From Streptomyces sp. NRRL F-2580 (GTDB lineage: Bacteria > Actinomycetota > Actinomycetes > Streptomycetales > Streptomycetaceae), in assembly GCF_000720115.1 (NCBI RefSeq), contig NZ_JOIR01000007.1, forward strand, positions 136,796 through 200,795: DNA of 64,000 nt, read 5' to 3'. Below, in pieces: positions 25,567 to 33,894 of the stretch (its first letter is position 1; each line of letters starts with the position of its first letter). The position numbers were made by a program, and so were the translations under genes. The notes under the pieces are model-generated. The model ran no database searches. It saw only the letters and a list, made by a program, of their open reading frames with translations, and had not been told where the DNA came from.

Positions 25567-26778
25567 ATGCCCGTATGGGACGACCTGGTGGGACAGGAGC
25601 GGATCCAGACGCAGCTGGCCGCCGCCGCCCACGACGCCGACGCCCTGGTCACGGCCATCACGAACGGCACCGCCCCGCCCGCGGCGTCCAAGATGACCCA
25701 CGCCTGGCTGTTCACCGGGCCGCCCGGAGCCGGGCGGGTCACCGCCGCCCGGGCCTTCGCGGCCGCCCTGCAGTGCACCAGCCCCGACCGCGCCCTCGGG
25801 GGTGAGCCCGGCTGCGGGTTCTGCGACGGGTGCCACACCACGATGGTCGGCACGCACGCGGACGTCTCCACCGTCGTCGCGGTCGGCAGCCAGATCCTCG
25901 TCGCCGACATGCGGGACACCGTCCGCAAGTCCTACACGTCCCCCGCCACGGGCCGTTGGCAGGTCATCCTGGTCGAGGACGCCGAGCGGCTGAACGAGAA
26001 GTCCGCCAACGCGGTGCTCAAGGCGGTGGAGGAGCCCGCGCCCCGTACGGTCTGGCTGCTGTGCTCGCCCTCCGTGGAGGACGTGCTGCCCACCATCCGC
26101 TCCCGATGCCGCCACCTCAACCTCAGCACCCCCTCGGTCGCCGCCGTCGCCGACATGCTCGTGCGGCGGGACGGCGTCGAGCCGTCGTTGGCCCTGGCCG
26201 CCGCCAGGGCCACGCAGGGGCACGTCGACCGTGCCCGTCGGCTGGCCACCGACGAGGAGGCCCGGGCGCGCAGGGCGACGGTCCTGAAGCTCCCGCTCCG
26301 GGTGGACGACGTCGGGGCCTGCCTCAAGGCCGCCCAAGAGCTGGTGGACGCCGCCGCCGAGGACGCCAAGCAGGTCGCGGAGGAGGTCGACACCAAGGAG
26401 ACCGAGGAGCTGCGGGCCGCGCTCGGGGCCGGAGCGGGCGCCGGCAGCCGGATGCCGCGCGGCACGGCGGGCGTGATGAAGGAGCTGGAGGACCGGCAGA
26501 AGCGCCGCCGCACCAGGACCCAGCGCGACACCCTCGACCTCGCGCTGACCGACCTCACCGGTTTCTACCGGGACGTCCTGGCCCTGCAGCTCGGCTCGTC
26601 CGTGGCCATCGCCAACGAGGAGATACGGCACGACCTCGACCGGATCGCGCGGGCCTCGGGTCCCGAGCGGACCCTGCGCCGGATCGAGGCGATCATCGCC
26701 TGCCGGGAGGCCCTCGACCGCAACGTGGCTCCCCTCCTCGCGGTCGAGGCGATGACGATGTCCCTGCGCGCGGGCTGA
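25567..26778 (+). CDS. holB: DNA polymerase III delta-prime subunit
   Basis: Clamp-loader subunit, 403 residues. It begins VWDDLVGQERIQTQL, then WLFTGPPGAGRVTAAR, where the P-loop Lys is replaced by Arg, consistent with delta-prime not hydrolysing ATP. Four cysteines in the CTSP to CGFCDGC region form the zinc module. LVEDAERLNEKSANAVLKAVEEP corresponds to the sensor and Walker B region and ends in the SRC-like SRCRH. ATG 25567 is chosen; a GTG four codons earlier is possible. The gene follows tmk, a common arrangement in bacteria. Confidence 0.93.
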   Translation: MPVWDDLVGQERIQTQLAAAAHDADALVTAITNGTAPPAASKMTHAWLFTGPPGAGRVTAARAFAAALQCTSPDRALGGEPGCGFCDGCHTTMVGTHADVSTVVAVGSQILVADMRDTVRKSYTSPATGRWQVILVEDAERLNEKSANAVLKAVEEPAPRTVWLLCSPSVEDVLPTIRSRCRHLNLSTPSVAAVADMLVRRDGVEPSLALAAARATQGHVDRARRLATDEEARARRATVLKLPLRVDDVGACLKAAQELVDAAAEDAKQVAEEVDTKETEELRAALGAGAGAGSRMPRGTAGVMKELEDRQKRRRTRTQRDTLDLALTDLTGFYRDVLALQLGSSVAIANEEIRHDLDRIARASGPERTLRRIEAIIACREALDRNVAPLLAVEAMTMSLRAG

Positions 26779-26880
26779 CCGCTGTCGGGCCGCTGTCGGG
26801 CCGCCGTCGGGTCACCGCTGGGCCGCCGCCGGGCCGCTGTCGGGCCGCCGCTGGGCTGCCGTCCTTCCGCTGCCCGGCCG
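26779..26880 (+). repeat. Degenerate short tandem repeats
   Basis: Starting at the holB stop, units like GGGCCGCTGTC and GGGCCGCCGTC recur about eight times with substitutions. No gene is seen in 26779-27047; the rest of this gap holds the promoter region of the next gene. Confidence 0.6.
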
Positions 26881-27047
26881 TCGCCCCGGGTCCACACCCG
26901 GTTGACGGACTCACCCGTATGGGCGGACCGACCGCCGCGGCCGGGACGGGCCCGGTCCGTGCGGCGCCGGGCGGGGGCCACGGAAGGCCGCAGCCGTCCG
27001 CCGCAGAAGAGCCTCCCGGCCTCCTCCGGCAGCCGTACGCTCCGGGG

Positions 27048-28646
27048 ATGGACACCAGCCGCCTGCTGCGTACGACAGGGACCGTGATCGCAGCCGCCGG
27101 GCTGCTGCTCTCCGGGTGCGCCTCGGGCGGTCTGGACGCCACCCGCGCCGCCGCGGGCGGATCGGACGCCCCGCACGCCGACGAGTCCTCCGGGGCGGCG
27201 TCCGGCAAGCGGTCGGCCCGGCCGGCACCCGACGCGGCCGAGCTGCGCCCGTACTACGAGCAGAAGCTGACCTGGCGCCAATGCGGTGTCCCCGGATTCC
27301 AGTGCTCCACGATGAAGGCCCCCCTGGACTACGCGAACCCCCGCTCCGGCCAGGACGTCGACATCGCGGTGGCGCGCCGTGTGGCCACCGGTCCCGGCAA
27401 GCGGCTCGGCTCGCTCGTGGTCAACCCGGGCGGCCCGGGCGGCTCGGGCATCGGCTACCTGCAGGCGTACGCGGGCATCGGCTACCCCGCGCCGGTCCGC
27501 GCCCGGTACGACATGGTCTCGTTCGACCCGCGCGGGGTGGACCGCAGCAGCCCCGTCGAGTGCCTGACCGGCCCGGCCATGGACGCGTACACGCAGGTGG
27601 ACCAGACGCCGGACGACCAGGCCGAGCGGGCCGCGCTGGTGGCCGCCTTCAAGAAGTTCGCGGCCGGCTGCCACGAGCGCTCGCAGCGGGTGCTGCCGCA
27701 CGTCTCCACCGTCGATGCCGCCCGCGACATGGACCTGCTGCGCGCCGTGCTCGGCGACAAGAAGCTCAACTACGTCGGGGCCTCGTACGGCACCTTCCTC
27801 GGGGCGACGTACGCGGACCTGTTCCCGGACCGCGTCGGCCGGCTGGTCCTGGACGGTGCGATGGATCCCTCCCGGTCCGCGATCGACCTGAACCGGGATC
27901 AGACGGCCGGGTTCGAGACGGCCTTCACCTCCTTCGCCACGGACTGCGCGAAGCAGCCCGACTGCCCGCTCGGCAAGGGCGACCCGGACGCCGTGGCGGC
28001 GCGCCTGAAGGAGTTCTTCCGCAAGGTCGACGCCCAGCCGGTGCCCAGCGGGGACGCGAACCGCCCGCTCGGCGAGTCCCTCGCCACGACCGGGGTGATC
28101 GCGGCGCTGTACGACGAGAGCGCCTGGCCGCAGCTGCGCGAGGCGCTCACGTCGGCGATGAACGGCGACGGATCGGGCCTGCTGAGCCTGGCCGACAGCT
28201 ACTACGAGCGCGACGCGGACGGCAAGTACGCCAACCTGATGTTCGCGAACGCCGCCGTGAACTGCCTCGACCAGCCCCCGGCCTTCCAGGACCCGGCCGC
28301 GGTCGATGCCGCGCTGCCCTCCTTCGAGAAGGCCTCCCCGGTCTTCGGCGCGGGTCTGGCCTGGGCCTCGCTCAACTGCGCGTACTGGCCGGTGGCGGCC
28401 ACGGGCAGGGCGGAGAAGCTGACCGCGAAGGGCGCCCCGCCGATCGTGGTAGTGGGCACCACGCGGGACCCGGCGACCCCGTACAAGTGGGCGCAGGCGC
28501 TGGCCGGCCAGCTCGATTCGGGCACCCTCCTCACCTATGACGGCGACGGCCACACGGCGTACGGGCGCGGCAGCGACTGCATCGACACCGCGATCAACCG
28601 CTACCTGCTGGAGGGCAAGGCGCCGGCGGACGGCAAGAAGTGCTGA
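27048..28646 (+). CDS. Secreted tripeptidyl-aminopeptidase-like lipoprotein (alpha/beta hydrolase)
   Basis: 532-residue serine peptidase of the S33 group (SlpD/SlpE, Tap-like). It has a lipoprotein signal ending L-S-G-C24 and an oxyanion segment NPGGPGGSG. The nucleophile Ser is about residue 246 in GASYGTF, the acid Asp is in GTTRDPATPY, and the His is in GDGHTAYG. It would remove tripeptides from the N-terminus of extracellular proteins while attached to the outer membrane face of the cell. ATG 27048 is the start. This gene type sits beside holB in S. coelicolor as well. Confidence 0.9.
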   Translation: MDTSRLLRTTGTVIAAAGLLLSGCASGGLDATRAAAGGSDAPHADESSGAASGKRSARPAPDAAELRPYYEQKLTWRQCGVPGFQCSTMKAPLDYANPRSGQDVDIAVARRVATGPGKRLGSLVVNPGGPGGSGIGYLQAYAGIGYPAPVRARYDMVSFDPRGVDRSSPVECLTGPAMDAYTQVDQTPDDQAERAALVAAFKKFAAGCHERSQRVLPHVSTVDAARDMDLLRAVLGDKKLNYVGASYGTFLGATYADLFPDRVGRLVLDGAMDPSRSAIDLNRDQTAGFETAFTSFATDCAKQPDCPLGKGDPDAVAARLKEFFRKVDAQPVPSGDANRPLGESLATTGVIAALYDESAWPQLREALTSAMNGDGSGLLSLADSYYERDADGKYANLMFANAAVNCLDQPPAFQDPAAVDAALPSFEKASPVFGAGLAWASLNCAYWPVAATGRAEKLTAKGAPPIVVVGTTRDPATPYKWAQALAGQLDSGTLLTYDGDGHTAYGRGSDCIDTAINRYLLEGKAPADGKKC

Positions 28647-28704
28647 GGCCGCCGCCCCGGTAATGGACTTGCCCGTGCCGGGCCGTGGACGGTGAAATCC
28701 GGCC

Positions 28705-29151
28705 ATGAGCAGAATGGCGCAGGTCCTCGTGCTGGCCCGGTACGAGGACGAGGTGATGGAGCCGCTGACGCGGTACGACGAGTCGCGCGGCTGGCGCGGC
28801 CGGTTCGAGCGGATACCCGGCTGGTTCGTCGGCGGGTGGTTCCTGGAGTTCTACCGGGAGAGCCAGCGCACCGGGATCCTGAAGGACCTGGAGGCACTGC
28901 CGTGGAACTCGCCCGAGTGCGTGCAGGTCATGCTCCACGACGAGGAGGACGACTGCTTCGGGCTGTGGATGTTCCGTGAGGGGCGGCTGGTGGAGGTGCC
29001 GCTTCCGGGCACGGAGCGCTTCCACAAGCCGGCCCCGGCCACCACGGAGTACGCACCGAGCCCCGGCTTCCTGTGGCGTACGGACGTCGGGCACACCTGG
29101 CTGCCCGAGCAGACCCCGAAGGAACTGCGGGACCCGCGTCCGGCCTGGTAG
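28705..29151 (+). CDS. Conserved hypothetical protein
   Basis: 148 residues, soluble, rich in Trp and acidic residues, with segments RIPGWFVGGWFLEFYRES and CFGLWMFREGRLVEVPLPGTE. It has no signal peptide or known motif. Codon use is typical of the window. It lies between the peptidase gene and the decayed transporter remnant on the other strand. I do not recognise a function. Confidence 0.65.
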   Translation: MSRMAQVLVLARYEDEVMEPLTRYDESRGWRGRFERIPGWFVGGWFLEFYRESQRTGILKDLEALPWNSPECVQVMLHDEEDDCFGLWMFREGRLVEVPLPGTERFHKPAPATTEYAPSPGFLWRTDVGHTWLPEQTPKELRDPRPAW

Positions 29152-29154
29152 GGA

Positions 29155-30208
29155 CCGCCCCGCCGATCGACTCCGCAGCCTGGGCCGGCGCACCGGCCGT
29201 CCGTGCGGCGTAAGCGGCCGCGTGGACGGACCCGAGGAGCGCGACGCCGAGGCCCACGCCGAGCTCGTACGAGGTCTCGGACACGGCCCCGGCCTGCCCG
29301 GCCCGCTCCGCAGGGGCCGCCGAGACGAGCACCGAGGCGGCGGTGGTGACGGCGAGGCCGTCGCTGAAGCCGAGGGTGACCAGGAAGACGGCGCCGTAGG
29401 CGTACGAGGTCGGCTGCGGGGCCAGGGCCGGCAAGGTGAACCCGGCCACCAGCCCGGCCAGGCCGATCGCCATGCAGGCCCGTACGCCGATTCGGTGCAT
29501 CAGCGTCGGAGTCAGGAGGGAGCTGCCGAGCATGGCGAGGGCGGTGGGAAGGGTGCGCAGGCCGGCTTCGAAGGGGGAGTAGCCGTGGACGTACTGGAGC
29601 CACAGCGAGACCAGGAACCCCGAACCGGTCACCGACGGCGGCGGTGAAGGGCCGGTTCCGGAAGAGCCGTACGTCGAGGAGCGGATCCCCCAGCCGCAGC
29701 TGGCGGCGGGTGAACCAGGCGAGCAGCCCGATCCCGACCGCCAGGACCAGCAGGTCCGCCGCCGCGGGGCGGCCCTTCGCCCCGTGCTTGATGCCCCAGG
29801 CGAGGGCGACGATGCCGGTGACGGAGAGCGCGGCGCTGAGCACGTCGAGGGCGTGCTGGCCGGGGTCCTTGAACTCGGGGAGCAGCCACAGGCCGGCGAC
29901 GACGGTCACGACCACCCGGCGGTCGCGGCGGGCACGGAGGCCACGCCGAAGAGCACGAAGCCGATCAGGAACAGCTTCCGCCGCCCGAACCGGTCACCGA
30001 CGGCGGCGGTGGTGACGAGCAGCCCGCCGAGGACCAGCCCGTAGATGTCGATGATCCACAGCTGCTGCACGCCGCTGGGCCGCAGGTCGTCGATGAGGGA
30101 GGGGAGCGCGACGTTCAGGATGGTGGCGTCCATCGCGACGAGCAGCAGGCTGGCACACAGCACGGCGAGCATCTTCCAACGCCCGGCAAGGGCCACGGGA
30201 CATCTCAT
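29155..30208 (-). pseudogene. Decayed DHA2/EmrB-type MFS multidrug exporter
   Basis: Three reading-frame pieces are recognisable in order. Piece 1 (start ATG 30208) covers the first three helices: LLLVAMDATILNVALPSLI, then GDRFGRRK, stopping at the equivalent of about residue 90. Piece 2 resumes with VVAGLWLLPE in another frame, so roughly 100 residues are deleted, and runs to LFRNRPFTAAV. Piece 3, again out of frame, begins GSGFLVSLWLQYVHGYSPFEAG and continues to ESIGGAV, then the C-terminus is missing. The intact protein would be a 14-helix proton-coupled drug exporter. At least two internal indels and a 3' truncation make it non-functional, unless sequencing errors contribute. Confidence 0.82.
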
Positions 30209-30382
30209 CCCTTCGTGGGACGCACGGCAGACGATGCCCCGAATGCGGCGCATCCGTCCCAGTATGTGAGCTCCGCCTCACCCCCGCAGAACCCGGTTCA
30301 GGGCACACGTCGACACCCTGTAGACTTGGCGCCGCTGCTGATGAGCGCCCCTCTCCGAGGGAATACTTGTCTGACCAGCGGT

Positions 30383-30456
30383 GCCGCCTTAGCTCAGTTG
30401 GCCAGAGCAACGCACTCGTAATGCGTAGGTCTCGGGTTCGAATCCCGAAGGCGGCT
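30383..30456 (+). tRNA. tRNA-Thr(CGT)
   Basis: 74-base cloverleaf. Acceptor stem GCCGCCT pairs with AGGCGGC, anticodon stem ACGCA/TGCGT encloses loop CTCGTAA, giving anticodon CGT at 30417-30419, and GGTTCGAAT is the T loop. No CCA is encoded. A TAGACT -10-like hexamer lies at 30321-30326. It is followed by two strong hairpins. No second copy of its 3' end is seen in the window. Confidence 0.96.
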
Positions 30457-30460
30457 CTGT

Positions 30461-30499
30461 AAAACCCCCAGGACTCACTCGCCGTGACCTGGGGGTTTT
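30461..30499 (+). terminator. Terminator of tRNA-Thr
   Basis: AAAACCCCCAGG pairs with CCTGGGGGTTTT across a 15-base loop. It ends in a T run and lies five bases beyond the tRNA. Confidence 0.88.
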
Positions 30500-30517
30500 G
30501 CTATTTCCGGCTGAGCA

Positions 30518-30551
30518 AGCCCCCTCCGTCGTGATGACGGAGGGGGCTCTT
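30518..30551. terminator. Second hairpin after tRNA-Thr
   Basis: AGCCCCCTCCGTC pairs perfectly with GACGGAGGGGGCT around GTGAT, with CTCTTG after it. It is possibly bidirectional. The following stretch 30552-30762 holds no gene that I can support. Confidence 0.75.
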
Positions 30552-30762
30552 GCGTGACCGCGTGGGCTGGATACAGGCGACCGACCGAGAACATCGTCAG
30601 TGCTGCCCCAACGGCACGCAGCGCCAACTGCCGTTTCCGGGTCGGCTCCGGGAGTTCGAGCCAGTGGGCCGAGCGGGGACGGACGGGCCGTGCTCTCCAT
30701 GTCGGCGGCCTGGTGCGTGGTCGGCCCCGTGCTTCGAGATTTCCCGGACGCTCAGTGGGTCT

Positions 30763-30993
30763 CTACCTGAGGGCGGTGTGCTTCCTCGTGATGTGAGACT
30801 GCCACGCCCAGCGGGTGAGCCCGCCGATGGCCAGGGAGGCGACGATGGCGCCCCAGTCGATGACGTGGGGGAGGCCGGGGAAGAAGGCCAGGAAGGCGAA
30901 GGTAGCGGCGGTGCCGATAAGGAAGGCGGCGATGCCGGCGCGTCGGCGCTTGGCTTCCCAGGCGGGGTCTTCGGGCGTGGGCTGGGTGGTCAT
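30763..30993 (-). CDS. Small membrane protein
   Basis: 76 residues: a charged N-terminus (DPAWEAKRRRAG) followed by two hydrophobic helices (IAAFLIGTAATFAFLAFF and VIDWGAIVASLAIGGLTRWAW) and a basic tail. It starts 7 bases after the stop of the upstream secreted-protein gene, so the two form a small operon. GC is lower than in surrounding conserved genes. No family is recognised; it is probably part of the accessory stretch next to tRNA-Thr. Confidence 0.55.
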   Translation of the reverse strand: MTTQPTPEDPAWEAKRRRAGIAAFLIGTAATFAFLAFFPGLPHVIDWGAIVASLAIGGLTRWAWQSHITRKHTALR

Positions 30994-31000
30994 GCGCGGC

Positions 31001-31465
31001 TCACTTCGTGATGTGGTGGCACTGGCTGACCCGGCGCACGCCATTGATGTTGAGGTGTGCGCATGCCTTGCCGTAGCGGGGCAGTGTCTGTGGCTTGTTG
31101 TCGCGCAACGGGTGGATCTCACACTCGGTGTGCGTCTTGCCGGGCGAAGTGCGGTAGATCTTGTTGTTGGTGTCCGCGTAGGTGAAGTCGATGCGCCAGT
31201 TGCAGAAGCCTGCGTTGAGGGCTCCGACGAAACCGCAGTCGACGCCGGCGTTCTGGTAGGTGATCTTCTTTCCGTCGCCGCGGATGACGTGGGTGAACAT
31301 GCAGCCTGTGGGAACGGTCATGGTGATACCTCCGACTTGGTAGTCGAAGCTGGCGACGGGCGTTGAGCCGATGGCGCCGGCGTGCGCCTCGGCGGCAGGT
31401 AAGACGGCCAGCATGGCCGTCGTGGCGAGCGTGGCAATGATCCGGGCGACTGCGAGCTTCCCCAC
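31001..31465 (-). CDS. Secreted cysteine-rich hypothetical protein
   Basis: 154 residues with a Sec signal peptide (LAVARIIATLATTAMLAVLPAAEAHAG, cleavage after AHA). The mature part of about 125 residues has six cysteines, suggesting three disulfides, and motifs VPTGCMFTHVI, GVDCGFVG, GFCNWRIDF and HTECEIHPL. GTG 31465 is chosen because AGAAGGGAC lies just upstream and the signal peptide begins there. Codon use is less GC-biased than the neighbours, pointing to recent acquisition. The function is unknown. Confidence 0.6.
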   Translation of the reverse strand: MGKLAVARIIATLATTAMLAVLPAAEAHAGAIGSTPVASFDYQVGGITMTVPTGCMFTHVIRGDGKKITYQNAGVDCGFVGALNAGFCNWRIDFTYADTNNKIYRTSPGKTHTECEIHPLRDNKPQTLPRYGKACAHLNINGVRRVSQCHHITK

Positions 31466-31617
31466 GGGTGTCCCTTCTGGCGGAGTGTGTCTGCCGATCG
31501 GAACTCCTCTTGTCGGCTCGGAGGTTCTGCCCAGGGGGGTAGTCCACTGCGAAGAGTGATCAGCAGATTGGCATGCTGACCACCCGTAACCACCGTCCTG
31601 GAACGCCACGAGTCCTG

Positions 31618-32808
31618 CTAGTGATCTGGTTTGGAGGTCTGGGCTCGCCTCGTGAGTCGTGTTCTGTTTCAGATCTTGGGGTTCGCCTGACGTGACCGGC
31701 TTGCGGCCGGTGTCCTGGACGGATGGGTGATACCAGGCTGGCGCCGGTCGTGCTGTCGGATGCCGAGCGGTCGACGTTGGAGAACTGGGCCAGGCGGCGT
31801 TCGATCGCGCAGGGCCTGGCCCAGCGTGCTCAGATCGTGCTGGCATGCGCGCGGGGATGGAACAACACGATGGTGGCCGCGCGGCTGGGAATCGAGCGCA
31901 AGACAGCGGCGAGATGGCGGACCCGGTTCCTGCGGGAGCGGCTGGGCGGGCTCGCCGACGAGCCCCGGCCCGGCGTGCCACGGACCATTACCGACGCCCA
32001 AGTGGAAGAAGTGGTGGTCCGCACCCTCGAGGAGACGCCCGCGGGCGGGACGCACTGGTCGAAGCGGGAGCTGGCCAAGGTGGTGGGGATCTCGCCGGCG
32101 AGCGTGCTGCGGATCTGGCACGCCTTCGGCCTTCAGCCGTGGCGAACCGAGACCTTCAAGATCTCCCCGGACCCGTTCCTGATCGACAAGGTGCGTGACG
32201 TCGTCGGCCTCTACCTCGCCCCGGCGGCCAACGCGGCTGTGTTCGCGGTGGACGAGAAACCGCAGATCCAGGCCCTTGAGCGGACCGCACCGGTGCTGCC
32301 GATGCTGCCCGGGGTGCCCGAGCGGCGGAGTTTCGACTACGTCAGGCACGGCACTGTCGATCTGTTCGCCGCTTTGAACACCGCGACGGGCAAGGTGATC
32401 ACGAAGCTGTCCGCGCAGCACCGGGCAGTGGACTTCCGTGACTTCCTCGATGAGATCGACCGCCAGACCGATCCCGGTCTGGCGGTCCACGTGATCTGCG
32501 ACAACCTCTCCGCCCACAAAGCGCCGATGGTGCACACGTGGCTGCTCGCGCATCCCCGTTTCCAGCTGCACTTCACACCTACGTACTCGTCGTGGATCAA
32601 CCAGGTCGAGCGGTGGTTTGCCGAGCTGGAACGGCGCTGCCTCGCACGCGGCGTGTTCTGCTCCCTCGACGACCTCAAGGCCGCACTCGAGAACTGGATC
32701 AAGGTCTGGAACGACGAGGCCCGACCCTTCAAGTGGACCAAAACCGCCGACCAGATCCTCGACCGCATCTGCCGATACTGCGACAGGATCTGTAAACCAG
32801 ATCACTAG
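31618..32808 (+). mobile_element. IS630-family insertion sequence, apparently complete
   Basis: Perfect 15-bp terminal inverted repeats: CTAGTGATCTGGTTT at 31618-31632 and its complement at 32794-32808. As IS630 elements duplicate TA on insertion, the element proper is probably 31621-32805 with TA copies at 31619-31620 and 32806-32807. It carries one intact transposase gene and lies in the accessory gap, not inside a recognisable gene. Confidence 0.9.
31723..32808 (+). CDS. IS630-family transposase
   Basis: 361-residue DDE transposase. The N-terminal helix-turn-helix region (about 15-75) includes RRSIAQGLAQRAQIVL and ARLGIERKTAARWR. The catalytic core shows Asp in AVDEKPQIQAL, Asp in CDNLSAHKAP, and Glu in YSSWINQVERWFAEL, the IS630/Tc1-mariner arrangement. 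The frame is intact. The stop codon TAG at 32806-32808 is built from the right-hand target TA plus the following G, so part of it lies outside the mobile DNA. Confidence 0.94.
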   Translation: MGDTRLAPVVLSDAERSTLENWARRRSIAQGLAQRAQIVLACARGWNNTMVAARLGIERKTAARWRTRFLRERLGGLADEPRPGVPRTITDAQVEEVVVRTLEETPAGGTHWSKRELAKVVGISPASVLRIWHAFGLQPWRTETFKISPDPFLIDKVRDVVGLYLAPAANAAVFAVDEKPQIQALERTAPVLPMLPGVPERRSFDYVRHGTVDLFAALNTATGKVITKLSAQHRAVDFRDFLDEIDRQTDPGLAVHVICDNLSAHKAPMVHTWLLAHPRFQLHFTPTYSSWINQVERWFAELERRCLARGVFCSLDDLKAALENWIKVWNDEARPFKWTKTADQILDRICRYCDRICKPDH

Positions 32809-33026
32809 GCAGGTGTGGGCCCGCGACCGTTCTGCCGATCTGGCTCCGCCGCCGGATGCCCTCGGCCCGGCGCCGTGTTCGGTGCGGTTCGTCAGCAGTC
32901 TTGCCATGGCCAATGGTGAGGAGGAGCCGTGGGTGCTGCCGGCCGAAGGGGGTGATCAGGAGGTCGTCGCCGAGTTGAGGCGGCACCTGGCCTCCGTTGA
33001 TGCCGGGTAGCAGGTATCGGGCTGGG
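32809..33026. other. Gap with no supportable gene
   Basis: Between the insertion sequence and the next gene. A reading frame ending at 33010 (ATG at 32906, 34 codons, or GTG 32932 after GAGGAGG) has moderately plausible codon use but no recognised content. It may be a gene remnant; I do not call it. Confidence 0.3.
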
Positions 33027-33854
33027 TTAGGGGGTGGGGGTGGCCGTGGGGGTGGTGGGGGTGAGGCGGACCGTGCTGAGGATGCGCATGATCAGGGAGT
33101 CGGGGATGGCGCCGGGGACGCCGGTGCGGCCGTAGAAGTCCCAGGCCGCGAAGGCGCCCTCGGCGTTCTTGAAGGCGAAGACGATCGACTGGCCGTCGCC
33201 GGCGCAGCGGTTGGGTTGTTTGGCGCCCTCGGAGTGGGCTTTGACGTAGGTGCCCTTGAGGCCGTACTTCGTCGTGTACTCCACGGGCTTGTCCCACTTC
33301 ACGACGCTCTTGTCGGGCTGGGTGTAGGCGGCGTAGACCCAGGTCGGGGCGTTCTTCTCGGCGACCTCGGTGGTGTCCTTGGCGCCTTCGGCCCCCTTGG
33401 TGCCGACGCTGCCGAGCGGGAAGTCGGAGACCGAGCCGTCGCCGTTGGCGTCGATGCTGCACCACTCGGACTTGTAGAAGGCGGGCGCCGTGTGTCCGAT
33501 GAGGATCTTGTCCGGGTCGTTGTCGTCCCCGTGGCCGCTGAAGACGTCGGGCGAGAGGACCTCCCAGTCCGGCGGGACGTCGAACGAGGTGCCGTACTTG
33601 GGGTTGACCACGGTCTTCCAGCCCGCGATGAGCGGCTTGGACGGGTCCGGGGGGCCGTCCGGCTCGTCCCTGGCCATGATGACGGCGGTCACGGCGGCGA
33701 TGGCACCGACGGCCATCAGTGCCGTGAGCGCCATCATGAGCCGGTTGGCGCGCTTGCGCGGGGGTTCCGGGGGGTGCGTGGGCTGTGGGGGCTGTGGGAG
33801 GGGCGGCTGGTACAGGGCGCCCGGCTCGTTCGGCTGTTGGTACGGGTTCTGCAC
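33027..33854 (-). CDS. Membrane-anchored hypothetical protein (DUF8017-like)
   Basis: 275 residues. A Pro/Gln-rich cytoplasmic N-terminus (about 1-35) leads into one helix, LMMALTALMAVGAIAAVTAVIMA, and an extracellular domain starting with GWKTVVNPKYGTSFDVPPDWEV. Two or more cysteines and a Thr/Pro tail follow. The upstream gene on the same strand encodes another Pro/Gln-rich single-helix protein, so the pair is likely co-expressed (40-base gap). The family assignment is from memory; the function is unknown, perhaps envelope-related. Confidence 0.72.
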   Translation of the reverse strand: MQNPYQQPNEPGALYQPPLPQPPQPTHPPEPPRKRANRLMMALTALMAVGAIAAVTAVIMARDEPDGPPDPSKPLIAGWKTVVNPKYGTSFDVPPDWEVLSPDVFSGHGDDNDPDKILIGHTAPAFYKSEWCSIDANGDGSVSDFPLGSVGTKGAEGAKDTTEVAEKNAPTWVYAAYTQPDKSVVKWDKPVEYTTKYGLKGTYVKAHSEGAKQPNRCAGDGQSIVFAFKNAEGAFAAWDFYGRTGVPGAIPDSLIMRILSTVRLTPTTPTATPTP

Positions 33855-33894
33855 GTGCCCCTCCTGGGGTGCGGGACTGCGGGACTGCGGGAAG

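Noticed and set aside
30389..30700. Minus-strand frame ending in a GFEPETYALRVRC-like tail
   Set aside because: That tail is the well-known false translation of an antisense tRNA gene.
30457..33010. Integrated plasmid or prophage at tRNA-Thr
   Set aside because: No integrase, replication or transfer gene and no duplicate of the tRNA 3' end is visible; only small genes and an insertion sequence are present.
31561..33010. A gene split by the IS630 element
   Set aside because: Joining the flanks at the TA does not yield a continuous frame; stops occur on the left side in the frame that is open on the right.
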